Shown here in pieces: positions 37,856-47,314 of a stretch of DNA of 64,000 nucleotides. The number at the start of each line of letters is the position of its first letter. Positions within the stretch are counted from its first letter, which is position 1. Source of the DNA: Paraburkholderia sp. LEh10 (GTDB taxonomy: Bacteria; Pseudomonadota; Gammaproteobacteria; Burkholderiales; Burkholderiaceae). The notes under the pieces were generated by a model. It did not search any database, was not told where the DNA came from, and was given only the letters and a program-made list of their open reading frames with translations. A program made the position numbers and the translations under genes. The stretch covers positions 62,001 through 126,000 of the forward strand of contig NZ_JAGIPX010000022.1 of NCBI RefSeq assembly GCF_017814945.1. Direction: 5' to 3'.

Positions 37856-39246
37856 TTCACACCTTCATTTCCTGCGAGCCGACCCGGCACACCGCCGATC
37901 GAACCCGCGCCCATCGTGATCACCACATCGCCGTCGCGCACGATTGCACCGAGCGCGTCCGGCACTTCATCCACTGTTTCGACGAACACGGGCTCGACTT
38001 TGCCCGCGACACGAATCGCGCGCGTAAGCGACCGGCCGTCCGCTGCGACGATAGGCGACTCGCCTGCTGCGTACACTTCCGTCAGCACGAGTGCATCGAC
38101 CGTCGACAGCACCTTCACGAAATCCTCGAAGCAATCGCGCGTGCGCGTGAAGCGGTGCGGCTGGAACGCCAGCACCAGACGCTTCTCCGGAAATGCGCCG
38201 CGCGCCGCCGCGATCGTCGCGGCCATTTCGACGGGGTGATGACCGTAATCGTCGACGAGCGTGTATGCACCGCCGCTCGCCACGCTCACTTCGCCGTAGC
38301 GCTGGAAACGCCGGCCGACGCCGTTGAAATCCGCGAGCGCTCGCTGGATATCGGCATCTTTCACCTCAAGTTCAGTCGCAATTGCAATTGCGGCCAGCGC
38401 GTTCTGCACGTTGTGCATACCGGGCAGGTTCAACACGATGTCGAGAGGCGCCGCGTCTTCGCGCATCGCGGTGAAATGCATCTTGCCTTCGCGTGCTTCG
38501 ACGTTCACCGCGCGCACCTGCGCATCGGGCGCGAAGCCGTAACGGATGATCGGCTTCGACACGAACGGCAGGATCTCCTTCACGTTCGGATCGTCGACGC
38601 ACAGCACGGCAATCCCGTAGAACGGCAAGCGATGCGTGAACTCGATGAATGCCTGCTTGAGCCGCGCGAAATCGTGGCCGTAGGTGTCCATGTGATCGGC
38701 GTCGATGTTCGTGATGACTTCGATCACCGGGAACAGGTTCAGGAACGACGCATCCGATTCGTCCGCTTCGGCGACGATAAAATCGCCCGTGCCCAGACGC
38801 GCATTCGCGCCCGCGCTGATCAGCCGGCCGCCGATCACGAAGGTCGGATCGAGCCCGCCCGCCGCGAGCACGCTCGCGACCAGCGACGTAGTCGTGGTCT
38901 TGCCGTGCGTGCCCGCGATCGCGATGCCCTGCTTCAGGCGCATCAGTTCCGCGAGCATCACGGCGCGCGGCACGATGGGAATGCGGCGATGACGCGCGGC
39001 GAGCACTTCGGGGTTGTCGCTGCGCACGGCCGTCGATACGACGACGGCGTTCGCGCCTTCGATGTTCTCCGCGTCGTGGCCGATCGCGATGCGCGCGCCG
39101 AGCGCGGCGAGCCGTTCCGTCACGGCGTTGCGCGACAGGTCTGAACCGCTCACCTGATAGCCGAGATTGACGAGCACTTCGGCGATGCCGCTCATGCCCG
39201 CGCCGCCGATCCCGACGAAGTGAATGTGTTTGACGATATGTTTCAT
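37852..39246 (-). CDS. murC: UDP-N-acetylmuramate--L-alanine ligase
   Basis: Cytoplasmic Mur ligase adding L-Ala to UDP-MurNAc. The 464-aa product starts with the Rossmann motif HFVGIGGAGMSGIAE and has the P-loop GTHGKTTTTS. It is full length, with four-base overlaps to both murG and ddlB. Confidence 0.98.
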   Translation of the reverse strand: MKHIVKHIHFVGIGGAGMSGIAEVLVNLGYQVSGSDLSRNAVTERLAALGARIAIGHDAENIEGANAVVVSTAVRSDNPEVLAARHRRIPIVPRAVMLAELMRLKQGIAIAGTHGKTTTTSLVASVLAAGGLDPTFVIGGRLISAGANARLGTGDFIVAEADESDASFLNLFPVIEVITNIDADHMDTYGHDFARLKQAFIEFTHRLPFYGIAVLCVDDPNVKEILPFVSKPIIRYGFAPDAQVRAVNVEAREGKMHFTAMREDAAPLDIVLNLPGMHNVQNALAAIAIATELEVKDADIQRALADFNGVGRRFQRYGEVSVASGGAYTLVDDYGHHPVEMAATIAAARGAFPEKRLVLAFQPHRFTRTRDCFEDFVKVLSTVDALVLTEVYAAGESPIVAADGRSLTRAIRVAGKVEPVFVETVDEVPDALGAIVRDGDVVITMGAGSIGGVPGRLAGNEGVK

Positions 39247-40361
39247 TGCTGCTTTCCTTCAGGGCTCAGGCTCGGAGTCACGCCCGCCACCGTTGCGCAG
39301 ATCTGCGCGACCTGCTCGGTGGCATCGGGTTTTGCGAGCGAGCGCGAACGCTCCGCCATTTCCGCGAGCGAGTCCCGTGTCTGGCTGCGCAACCAGTCGG
39401 CAAGGCTATCCACCGACATGTCACGTTGTTGTACGAGCAGCGCCGCGCCTTGATCGGCGAGAAACGCTGCGTTGGTTGTCTGGTGATCGTCGACGGCGTA
39501 CGGGAACGGCACGAAGAATGCCGCCACGCCCACCGCCGCGATCTCGGCGACCGTCATCGCGCCCGAACGGCAGATCACGAGATCCGCATTCGCATAGGCA
39601 CTCGTCATGTCGTCGATGAAGGGCACGAGTTGCACGTCGTCGCCCGTTGCAATGCCGGCCGCTTCGTAATTCGCGCGCAATGCGTCGATATGCTTCGCGC
39701 CCGCCTGATGCACGATGCGCGGCCGCTCGTTCGGCGCGAGCTTCGCCAGCGCGCGCGGCACCGTTTCGTTCAGCGCCGCCGCGCCGAGACTGCCGCCCAC
39801 GACCAGCACATTCAGCGGACCGCTACGGGCTGCGTAGCGTGCTTTGGGTGCCAGCGTGCGCGCAAGTTCCTCGCGGATCGGGTTACCCGTCCACTCGGCG
39901 TGCGGCAACGCGTTCGGGAACGCGACGAGCACGCGCTTTGCAAGCTTCGCGAGCACCTTGTTCGCGAGACCCGCAATCGAGTTCTGTTCGTGCAGCACGA
40001 GCGGCGTGCCGCTCAAGGCCGTCATCACGCCCGCCGGGAACGTGATGTAGCCGCCCATGCCAAGCACGACATCGGGCTTCACGCGACGCAGCACCGCGAG
40101 ACTTTGCATGCATGCGCGCAGCAGATTCACAGGCAGCATCAGCTTGGTCTTTATGCCCTTGCCGCGCAGGCCGCCGAAACGCACGTACTCCATCGGGATG
40201 CCGTGCTTCGGGACGAGCGTCGCTTCCATGCCGTTGGGATTGCCGAGCCACACGACGCGCCAGCCCCACGCCTGCATCAGGTGCGCGACGGCCAGCCCGG
40301 GGAACACGTGGCCCCCCGTGCCTCCCGCCATCACCATCAGCGTGCGTTGTTGCATCGTCAT
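39243..40361 (-). CDS. murG: lipid II synthase (undecaprenyl-PP-MurNAc-pentapeptide GlcNAc transferase)
   Basis: Peripheral glycosyltransferase converting lipid I to lipid II on the inner leaflet. The 372-aa product has VMAGGTGGHVFPGLAVA near the N-terminus and CRSGAMTVAEIAAVG in the C-terminal domain. The start MTMQQRTL at 40361 overlaps the ftsW stop as ATGA, so it is preferred to the ATG six bases later and to the far longer frame. Confidence 0.98.
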   Translation of the reverse strand: MTMQQRTLMVMAGGTGGHVFPGLAVAHLMQAWGWRVVWLGNPNGMEATLVPKHGIPMEYVRFGGLRGKGIKTKLMLPVNLLRACMQSLAVLRRVKPDVVLGMGGYITFPAGVMTALSGTPLVLHEQNSIAGLANKVLAKLAKRVLVAFPNALPHAEWTGNPIREELARTLAPKARYAARSGPLNVLVVGGSLGAAALNETVPRALAKLAPNERPRIVHQAGAKHIDALRANYEAAGIATGDDVQLVPFIDDMTSAYANADLVICRSGAMTVAEIAAVGVAAFFVPFPYAVDDHQTTNAAFLADQGAALLVQQRDMSVDSLADWLRSQTRDSLAEMAERSRSLAKPDATEQVAQICATVAGVTPSLSPEGKQQ

Positions 40362-41629
40362 ACCTTGCCCCCGCGCATCAACACCCGGTTCTCGTAATCG
40401 ACCCGCATCAGCACCGCGACCGCGATGCAGTTCTGCACGATGCCCGAGCCGCCGTAGCTGACGAGCGGCAGCGTGAGACCTTTGGTCGGCAGCAGACCGA
40501 GGTTCACGCCCATGTTGATGAAGGTCTGCGCGCCGAACCAGATGCCGATGCCCTTCGCGACCAGGCCCGCGAACGTGCGGTCGAGCGCGAGCGCCTGGCG
40601 GCCGATTTCGAACGAGCGACGCACGATCCAGTAGAACATCAGGATCACGACGAGCACGCCGACAAAGCCGAGTTCTTCGCCGATCACGGCAAGAATGAAG
40701 TCGGTGTGCGCCTCGGGCAGATAGTTGAGCTTCTCGACACTGCCGCCGAGACCCACGCCGAACCACTCGCCGCGGCCGAACGCGATCAGCGAGTGCGTCA
40801 GTTGATACGCCTTGCCCTGCGCGTAACGGTCGTCCCACGGATCGAGGTACGCGAAGATCCGCTCGCGGCGCCAAGGCGACGCCCACACCAGCAGCGTGAA
40901 AGTACCGACAGCCGTTGCGACCAGCCCGCCGAAAATCTTGCCGTTCACGCCGCCGAGGAACAGCACGCCCATCGCGATGGCTGCGATCACCATGAACGCG
41001 CCCATGTCGGGCTCGAGCAGCAGCAGCATGCCGACCACGCCGACCGCGAAGCCCATCGGCAGAAAGCCCTTCGCGAAGCTGTGCATGTATTCCTGCTTGC
41101 GGACCGTATAGTTCGCCGCGTAGATCGTCACCGCGAGCTTCATGATTTCCGACGGCTGCATGTTCGTGATGCCGAGGGGAATCCAGCGGCGCGCGCCGTT
41201 CACGCCCTTGCCGACGTGCGGAATCAGCACGATCACGAGCGCGACGAGCGCGATCAGGAAGAGTTTCGGCGCGTACTTGTCCCACGTCGAGATCGGGATG
41301 CGGAATGCGATCACGCCCGCCACCGAGCCCATTACGACGAAGATGATCTGGCGCACGAGGAATGCGTAATCGCGATACGACGCGTACTTCGGCGAGTCCG
41401 GCATCGCGATCGACGCCGAGTACACCATCACGATTCCGAGACCCAGCAGCGCGACGACGACCCACAGGAGCGAGTGGTCATAATCGAGCATCCGCGAGCG
41501 TAGCGGCCGTACGCCGTTGACGGCGCTCGACAGCCCGCCCGTGCGCTGCGCGCGTTCCGGCGCCGCCGCGCCGCCCGCCGAGCCGCGCTGCTTGCCGAGT
41601 TGCGAACCGAAGCGTTCCGTCCAGCTCAT
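40358..41629 (-). CDS. ftsW: SEDS peptidoglycan polymerase FtsW
   Basis: Septal SEDS glycosyltransferase, paired with FtsI (PBP3). The 423-aa membrane protein has about ten transmembrane segments beginning near residue 50, after a 45-residue cytoplasmic tail. PLVSYGGSGIVQN is the C-terminal SEDS motif. The start MSWTERFG overlaps the murD stop by four bases. Confidence 0.97.
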   Translation of the reverse strand: MSWTERFGSQLGKQRGSAGGAAAPERAQRTGGLSSAVNGVRPLRSRMLDYDHSLLWVVVALLGLGIVMVYSASIAMPDSPKYASYRDYAFLVRQIIFVVMGSVAGVIAFRIPISTWDKYAPKLFLIALVALVIVLIPHVGKGVNGARRWIPLGITNMQPSEIMKLAVTIYAANYTVRKQEYMHSFAKGFLPMGFAVGVVGMLLLLEPDMGAFMVIAAIAMGVLFLGGVNGKIFGGLVATAVGTFTLLVWASPWRRERIFAYLDPWDDRYAQGKAYQLTHSLIAFGRGEWFGVGLGGSVEKLNYLPEAHTDFILAVIGEELGFVGVLVVILMFYWIVRRSFEIGRQALALDRTFAGLVAKGIGIWFGAQTFINMGVNLGLLPTKGLTLPLVSYGGSGIVQNCIAVAVLMRVDYENRVLMRGGKV

Positions 41630-43140
41630 ATCATCGTCCCCCGTTCGGCAGCGATGTCTTCGACCGCGCTGCGGAAGACCGCCGCGCGATGCGCATAACC
41701 CTTGAACATGTCGAAGCTGGCGCACGCGGGTGACAACAGCACGGCGTCGCCCGGCTGCGCGACGGCGCTGGCCGCGCGCGTCGCTTCTTCGAGCGTCGCG
41801 TGCTCGGTCATCGCGATGCCCGTGTGTTCGAGCGCGGCGCGAATCTGCGGCGCGTCGCGGCCGATCAACATCACCGCGCGGCACCAGCGCGTCACCGGCT
41901 CGGCGAGCGGATCGAATTGCTGGCCCTTGCCGTCGCCGCCCGCGATCAGCACGACGCGTTGCGCAAGACCGTCGAGCGCCGCGACCGTCGCGCCGACGTT
42001 CGTGCCTTTGCTGTCGTCGACATAGTCGACCCCGTCGATCGATGCGATCAGTTCGACGCGATGAGGCTCGCCGCGGTACTCGCGCAAGCCGTGCAGCAGC
42101 GGCGCGCCCGGCAGGCCGACAGCACGCGCGAGCGCGAATGCGGCGAGCGCGTTCGTCGCGTTGTGCAGACCGCGAATACGCAGTGCGTCGGCGGGCATCA
42201 GGCGCTTCAGACCGATATTCGGCGGCGTCGTGGATTCGCTCTTGCGACGTCGCGTGGACGTCGGTTCGTCGGCTGCGTCACGGTCATGCGCCTCGACGAG
42301 CCAGATCATGCCGTTGTCGCGTAATAGACCCAGATCGCCGTCGCGCGTGGGCTCCATCACGCCGAACGTGACCACCTGCGCGCCGCTTTGCACCGACGGC
42401 GCGAGCGCCATCACGCGCGCGTCGTCGCGATTGAGCACGCGCACCGTGTTCTTGCCGAAAATCTTGCCCTTCGCCGCGGCGTACGCGTCGAGACCGCCAT
42501 GCCAATCGAGGTGATCCTGCGTGATGTTCAGGATCACGGCCGCGTCCGGCTCGAACGTGTGCGCCGTTTCCAGCTGGAAGCTCGACAGTTCGAGCACCCA
42601 CACATCGGGCAGCGCGGTGTTGTCGATCGCTTCCGTGAGCTTGTCGAGCGCGGCCGGGCTGATGTTGCCCGCGACCGCGACCTTCTTGCCAGCGCGTTCG
42701 CACAAGAGGCCCGTCAAGCTCGTCGTCGTGGTCTTGCCGTTGGTGCCCGTGATGGCGATCACCTTCGGCGCATAGCCGCTCTCGCCGAGCGTGCGCAACG
42801 CCTGCGCGAAGAATTCGAGTTCTCCCCACACGGGAATGTCGCGCTCGCGCGCGGCGGCGATCAGCGGCACGAGATCGGCGGCGAGCGGTGACAGGCCCGG
42901 GCTGATCGCGAGCAGCTCGACGCCTTCCAGCAGCACCTCGGAAAACGGCCCGCCGAGGAAGTCGCCTTCGATACCGTGCGCTTCGAGCGCGGACAGATTC
43001 GGCGGCACTTCGCGCGAGTCGGCGATGCGCAGGCGGCAACCATGCCGCGCGCACCAGCGCGCCATCGCGAGGCCCGATTCGCCGAGCCCCAGCACGAGCA
43101 CCATCGGCTTTTGCCGATCCCGAAACTTCTCGCCAAACAT
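41626..43140 (-). CDS. murD: UDP-N-acetylmuramoylalanine--D-glutamate ligase
   Basis: Mur ligase adding D-Glu. The P-loop is ITGTNGKTTTTS. At 504 aa it exceeds the ~440 aa of E. coli. Part of the excess is a hydrophilic insert around residues 280-315 (HDRDAADEPTSTRRRKSEST). That insert seems typical of Burkholderiaceae but I cannot verify this here. Confidence 0.97.
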   Translation of the reverse strand: MFGEKFRDRQKPMVLVLGLGESGLAMARWCARHGCRLRIADSREVPPNLSALEAHGIEGDFLGGPFSEVLLEGVELLAISPGLSPLAADLVPLIAAARERDIPVWGELEFFAQALRTLGESGYAPKVIAITGTNGKTTTTSLTGLLCERAGKKVAVAGNISPAALDKLTEAIDNTALPDVWVLELSSFQLETAHTFEPDAAVILNITQDHLDWHGGLDAYAAAKGKIFGKNTVRVLNRDDARVMALAPSVQSGAQVVTFGVMEPTRDGDLGLLRDNGMIWLVEAHDRDAADEPTSTRRRKSESTTPPNIGLKRLMPADALRIRGLHNATNALAAFALARAVGLPGAPLLHGLREYRGEPHRVELIASIDGVDYVDDSKGTNVGATVAALDGLAQRVVLIAGGDGKGQQFDPLAEPVTRWCRAVMLIGRDAPQIRAALEHTGIAMTEHATLEEATRAASAVAQPGDAVLLSPACASFDMFKGYAHRAAVFRSAVEDIAAERGTMI

Positions 43141-43176
43141 CGACTGCTTCCCCTTGAGTGCGACTTTGAATGCGGC

Positions 43177-44346
43177 TTAACGCAGCTTGAGCGTGGACAA
43201 ACCGAACAGGCACAACATCAGCGTGATGATCCAGAAACGCACGACGACCTGCGTCTCTTTCCAGCCCGACAGTTCGAAGTGGTGATGCAGCGGCGCCATC
43301 TTGAAGATGCGGCGGCCTTCACCGAAACGTGCCTTCGTGAACTTGAACCACGTGACCTGCAACATCACCGACACCGTCTCGGCGACGAAAATCCCGCCCA
43401 TGATGAACAGCACGATTTCCTGACGCACGATCACGGCGATCGTGCCGAGCGCGCCGCCCAGTGCGAGCGCGCCGACATCGCCCATGAACACCTGCGCCGG
43501 GTGCGTGTTGAACCAGAGGAACGCCAGCCCTGCCCCGCCCATCGCCGAGCAGAAGATCAGCATTTCGCCCGCGCCCGCGATGTGCGGGAACAACAGGTAT
43601 TTCGAATAGACGGCACTGCCCATCACATACGCGAACACGCCGAGCGACGAGCCGACCAGCACGACGGGCATGATCACGAGGCCGTCGAGGCCGTCGGTGA
43701 GATTGACCGCGTTGCTCGAACCGACGATCACGAAATACGTCAGCGCGATGAAGCCCCACACGCCGAGCGGATAGGTCATCGACTTGAGGAACGGCAGCAA
43801 CAGGTCGGCGCGCGCGGGCAGGCCCATCGACAGGCCGCTGCGCACCCACGCCATGAACAGATCGAACACACGCACATTGCTCGCTTCCGACACGCTGAAC
43901 GCGAGATACACTGCGGCGAACAGACCAATCACCGATTGCCAGAAATACTTTTCCCGGGACGACATGCCGCGCGGGTCCTTGTAGACGACCTTGCGGTAGT
44001 CGTCGACCCAGCCGATCACGCCGAAGCCGAACGTGACGAGCATTACGATCCAGATGAAGCGATTGGTCAGATCGGCCCACAGCAGCGTCGACACGGCGAT
44101 GCCGATTAGGATCAGCACGCCGCCCATCGTCGGCGTGCCGGACTTGACGAGGTGCGTTTGCGGGCCGTCCTTGCGCACGGCCTGGCCGACTTTCATCGCC
44201 GTCAGCTTGCGGATCACCCACGGGCCGCAGATGAGCCCGATCAGCAGCGCGGTGATCGTCGCCGCAACGGCACGAAACGTCAGATAACTGAACACGCGCA
44301 AAAAGCCGATATCGTTCTGCAGCCATTGCGCCAGCGCCAGTAGCAT
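43177..44346 (-). CDS. mraY: phospho-MurNAc-pentapeptide transferase
   Basis: Integral membrane transferase making lipid I from UDP-MurNAc-pentapeptide and undecaprenyl phosphate. The 389-aa protein has about ten membrane segments and the active-site motifs GTPTMGG, NLTDGLDGL and APLHHHFE. It lies between murF and murD. Confidence 0.98.
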   Translation of the reverse strand: MLLALAQWLQNDIGFLRVFSYLTFRAVAATITALLIGLICGPWVIRKLTAMKVGQAVRKDGPQTHLVKSGTPTMGGVLILIGIAVSTLLWADLTNRFIWIVMLVTFGFGVIGWVDDYRKVVYKDPRGMSSREKYFWQSVIGLFAAVYLAFSVSEASNVRVFDLFMAWVRSGLSMGLPARADLLLPFLKSMTYPLGVWGFIALTYFVIVGSSNAVNLTDGLDGLVIMPVVLVGSSLGVFAYVMGSAVYSKYLLFPHIAGAGEMLIFCSAMGGAGLAFLWFNTHPAQVFMGDVGALALGGALGTIAVIVRQEIVLFIMGGIFVAETVSVMLQVTWFKFTKARFGEGRRIFKMAPLHHHFELSGWKETQVVVRFWIITLMLCLFGLSTLKLR

Positions 44347-44363
44347 ACTTCTGTCCTTCTCTT

Positions 44364-45779
44364 TCAGTGTGCGCCGGGCGCCGTGCCCGGTGCAGCGGGT
44401 TGTGGACTCGTAACGGCGTCCACCACGCGCTCCATCTTCATGAAGCGCGAGCCTTTCACGAGATACGTCGCAGCGGGCCCGTAACCGGCCTGCTGCAGTT
44501 GCGCGACGAGCGTGTTCACGTCGCCGCAGTGGTGGGCTTCGCTGCCGTATGCGGCGCAGGCATCGCGCGACGCATCGCCGAGCGCGTATAACGCATCGAT
44601 GCCGCGCTCTTTCGCATACGCGCCCACTTCGCGATGAAACGCCGTGCCGTTGTCGCCGACTTCGCCCATGTCGCCCATCACCAGCACGCGCGGCGACGCG
44701 CGTTCGGCGAGCACGTCGATCGCGGCGAGCATCGAATCGGGATTCGCGTTATACGTATCGTCGATCACGGTCGCGCCCGCCATCGGGCCGAGCACCGCGC
44801 GCTTCACCTGCAAACGGCCCTTCACCGCGCCGAACGCTTCGAGGCCGCGCTTGATCGCGTCGAGCGCCACGCCCGCTGCGAGCGCCGCCGCCGTCGCTGC
44901 CAGTGCGTTGTGCGCGTTGTGCGCGCCGAGCACTTGCAGCGTGACGTCGAGGTGGCCTTCGGGCGTGTCGATGCTCAGCTGGTTGCCGTCTAGCGTGCCT
45001 TGGACCGCGGCTTCCGTCGTGCGTTCAGCCGTGTTCAGCGCGAAATCGATGATGCGGTTGCCCGTTGCCGCGACGCGCCAGATGCCCGCATACGCGTCGT
45101 TGGCCGGGAACACGGCGACGCCTTCGGGCTTCAGCGCGTGAATCACGGCCGCATGTTCCAGCGCGACGGCTTCGACCGTCGCCATGAATTCCTGGTGCTC
45201 GCGCTGCGCGTTGTTGACGACGGCAACAGTCGGCTCGGCGATCTTGCCGAGCAGCGCCGTTTCGCCCGGATGATTCATGCCGAGCTCGACAACGGCCAGC
45301 TTGTGCGCTTCGCTCAGACGGAACAGCGTCAGCGGCAAGCCGACGTCGTTGTTGAAATTGCCTGCCGTCGCAAGACGCGACTGCTCGCCAACGGCAGCCG
45401 TGAAGATCGACGAGATCATTTCCTTGACCGTCGTTTTGCCGTTGCTGCCCGTCACGGCGACGAGCGGCATCGCAAAGCGGCGGCGCCAGCCGTTCGCCAG
45501 CGAGCCCAATGCCGCGCGCGTATCGCCCTTCACGCGAATAGCGGGCACACGGAAGCTGTCCGGCGTGCGAGCGACGAGCACCGCGCTCACGTTGCGCGCG
45601 GCGACGTCGGCGAGAAAATCGTGCGCGTCGAAACGATCGCCCTTCAGCGCGACGAACAGATCGCCGGGACCGCATGTGCGGCTATCCGTCGAGACACGCT
45701 CGAACGCGACGGATTCATCGCCCGTTACCGTTGCGCCCGGAATCACGGCAGCGGCTTCATGCAGAGAGAACATCTTCAT
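44364..45779 (-). CDS. murF: UDP-N-acetylmuramoyl-tripeptide--D-alanyl-D-alanine ligase
   Basis: Adds the D-Ala-D-Ala dipeptide made by Ddl. The 471-aa protein has the P-loop VTGSNGKTTVKEM and the MurF motif AVVELGMNHPGE. It overlaps murE by four bases. Confidence 0.97.
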   Translation of the reverse strand: MKMFSLHEAAAVIPGATVTGDESVAFERVSTDSRTCGPGDLFVALKGDRFDAHDFLADVAARNVSAVLVARTPDSFRVPAIRVKGDTRAALGSLANGWRRRFAMPLVAVTGSNGKTTVKEMISSIFTAAVGEQSRLATAGNFNNDVGLPLTLFRLSEAHKLAVVELGMNHPGETALLGKIAEPTVAVVNNAQREHQEFMATVEAVALEHAAVIHALKPEGVAVFPANDAYAGIWRVAATGNRIIDFALNTAERTTEAAVQGTLDGNQLSIDTPEGHLDVTLQVLGAHNAHNALAATAAALAAGVALDAIKRGLEAFGAVKGRLQVKRAVLGPMAGATVIDDTYNANPDSMLAAIDVLAERASPRVLVMGDMGEVGDNGTAFHREVGAYAKERGIDALYALGDASRDACAAYGSEAHHCGDVNTLVAQLQQAGYGPAATYLVKGSRFMKMERVVDAVTSPQPAAPGTAPGAH

Positions 45780-47314
45780 TCGCCACCTCCGCGTGCATGC
45801 GTCGCGCGAGCTGCAAGCGCGAGACGTGCGTGATCCTGATCCGAGAACGCGCGCTTCTTGCCCATGATTTCCTGCGTCGATTCATGGCCCTTGCCCGCGA
45901 GCACGACGACGTCCTCGCGCGCGGCGCATCGCACCGCCTGCAGGATCGCGCTCGCACGGTCTTCGATGCGGCGAGCCTTCGACGCGTCCTTCATGCCCGC
46001 TGCGATCTGATCGATGATTTTTTGCGGATCTTCGCTGCGCGGGTTGTCGCTCGTCACGACGACGCCATCGGCGCATCGCTCCGCGATTTCGCCCATCAGC
46101 GGACGCTTGGTCGCATCGCGGTCGCCGCCGCAGCCGAACATGCAGACGAGCTTGCCGCCGCGCGCATCGGCGATCGGGCGCAAGGCCGTCAGCGTTTGTT
46201 CGAGCGCGTCGGGCGTATGCGCATAGTCGATCACGACGAGCGGCTCATCGTTTTGCAGGCGGCCGCCGAGGCGTTCCATGCGGCCGTTCACCGATTCGAG
46301 CCGGGCGAGTTGCGCGACGGCCGCATCGAACGGCACATCGGACGCGAGCAGCGCGCCGAGCACGCTGAGCAGATTGCTCACGTTGAATACGCCGAGCGTG
46401 TTGACCTCGATGTCCGCATTGCCCCAGTCCGACGCGATGTGGAACGCCGTGCCCGTCGCTGTCGCGCGCACGTTCGATGCGACGATCGATGCATCCGCCT
46501 GCACGTCGGCGTGCGTTTCGAGCGCATAGGCGATCGTCTTCGCGTGCCCTTTAGTGCTCGCGATCAGACGGCGTCCGGCCGCGTCGTCGGCGTTGATGAC
46601 GGCGGCCTTCAGTTCCGGCCATGCGAACAGACGGGCCTTTGCCGCTTCGTACGCTTCTAATGTGCCGTGATAGTCGAGATGATCTTGCGTCAAATTCGTG
46701 AACACACCGACGCTGAACGCCGTACCGTTCACGCGTCCCTGATGCAGCGCGTGCGACGATACTTCCATCGCGACGGCCTTCGCACCCGAGTCGCGCAACT
46801 GCGCGAGACTGCGCTGCAGTTGCGGCGCGTCGGGCGTCGTGAAACCCGTGTGCACGAGGTGCCCCGGCATGCCGCTGCCAAGCGTGCCGATGATCGCGCA
46901 CGGCTGGCCGAGCGCCGTCAGCGCCGCCGAAATCCAGTTCGTGCACGACGTCTTGCCGTTCGTGCCCGTCACGCCGATCATGCGCATCGTGTCGCTCGGG
47001 TCGCCGTACCACGCGCTCGCGATCGTTCCCGCCAGGTCGTTCAGGCCGGGGACGGCAAGCATCGTCGCGGGATCGAGGTCGCCCGCATAATCTTCCGATT
47101 GCACGAGCACGGCAGCCGCGCCGCGCTCGATAGCGTTGGCGATGAACGGGCGGTTGTCCGCGCCCTCGACGGCATACGCGAGGAATATGTCGCCCGCTCC
47201 GATCGTGCGGGTATCGGCGTGCAAATGTGCGCCAGGCTGCACACGTGCGCGCAGCCAGGCAAGCGCGTCAGCAATCTGCTGTTGCGCCGGATGAGAAGAA
47301 CGCAGCGCACTCAT
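45776..47314 (-). CDS. murE: UDP-MurNAc-tripeptide synthetase (meso-DAP adding)
   Basis: Adds the third stem residue. The P-loop is VTGTNGKTSCTNW, and the DNPRSEDP motif (SDNPRSEDPQKI) is the signature selecting meso-diaminopimelate rather than lysine, as expected for a Gram-negative. 512 aa; overlaps ftsI and murF. Confidence 0.97.
   Translation of the reverse strand: MSALRSSHPAQQQIADALAWLRARVQPGAHLHADTRTIGAGDIFLAYAVEGADNRPFIANAIERGAAAVLVQSEDYAGDLDPATMLAVPGLNDLAGTIASAWYGDPSDTMRMIGVTGTNGKTSCTNWISAALTALGQPCAIIGTLGSGMPGHLVHTGFTTPDAPQLQRSLAQLRDSGAKAVAMEVSSHALHQGRVNGTAFSVGVFTNLTQDHLDYHGTLEAYEAAKARLFAWPELKAAVINADDAAGRRLIASTKGHAKTIAYALETHADVQADASIVASNVRATATGTAFHIASDWGNADIEVNTLGVFNVSNLLSVLGALLASDVPFDAAVAQLARLESVNGRMERLGGRLQNDEPLVVIDYAHTPDALEQTLTALRPIADARGGKLVCMFGCGGDRDATKRPLMGEIAERCADGVVVTSDNPRSEDPQKIIDQIAAGMKDASKARRIEDRASAILQAVRCAAREDVVVLAGKGHESTQEIMGKKRAFSDQDHARLALAARATHARGGGE

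Noticed and set aside
40112..41503. 463-codon plus-strand frame opposite murG/ftsW
   Set aside because: Low-complexity Glu/Arg/His-rich shadow of the sense genes.
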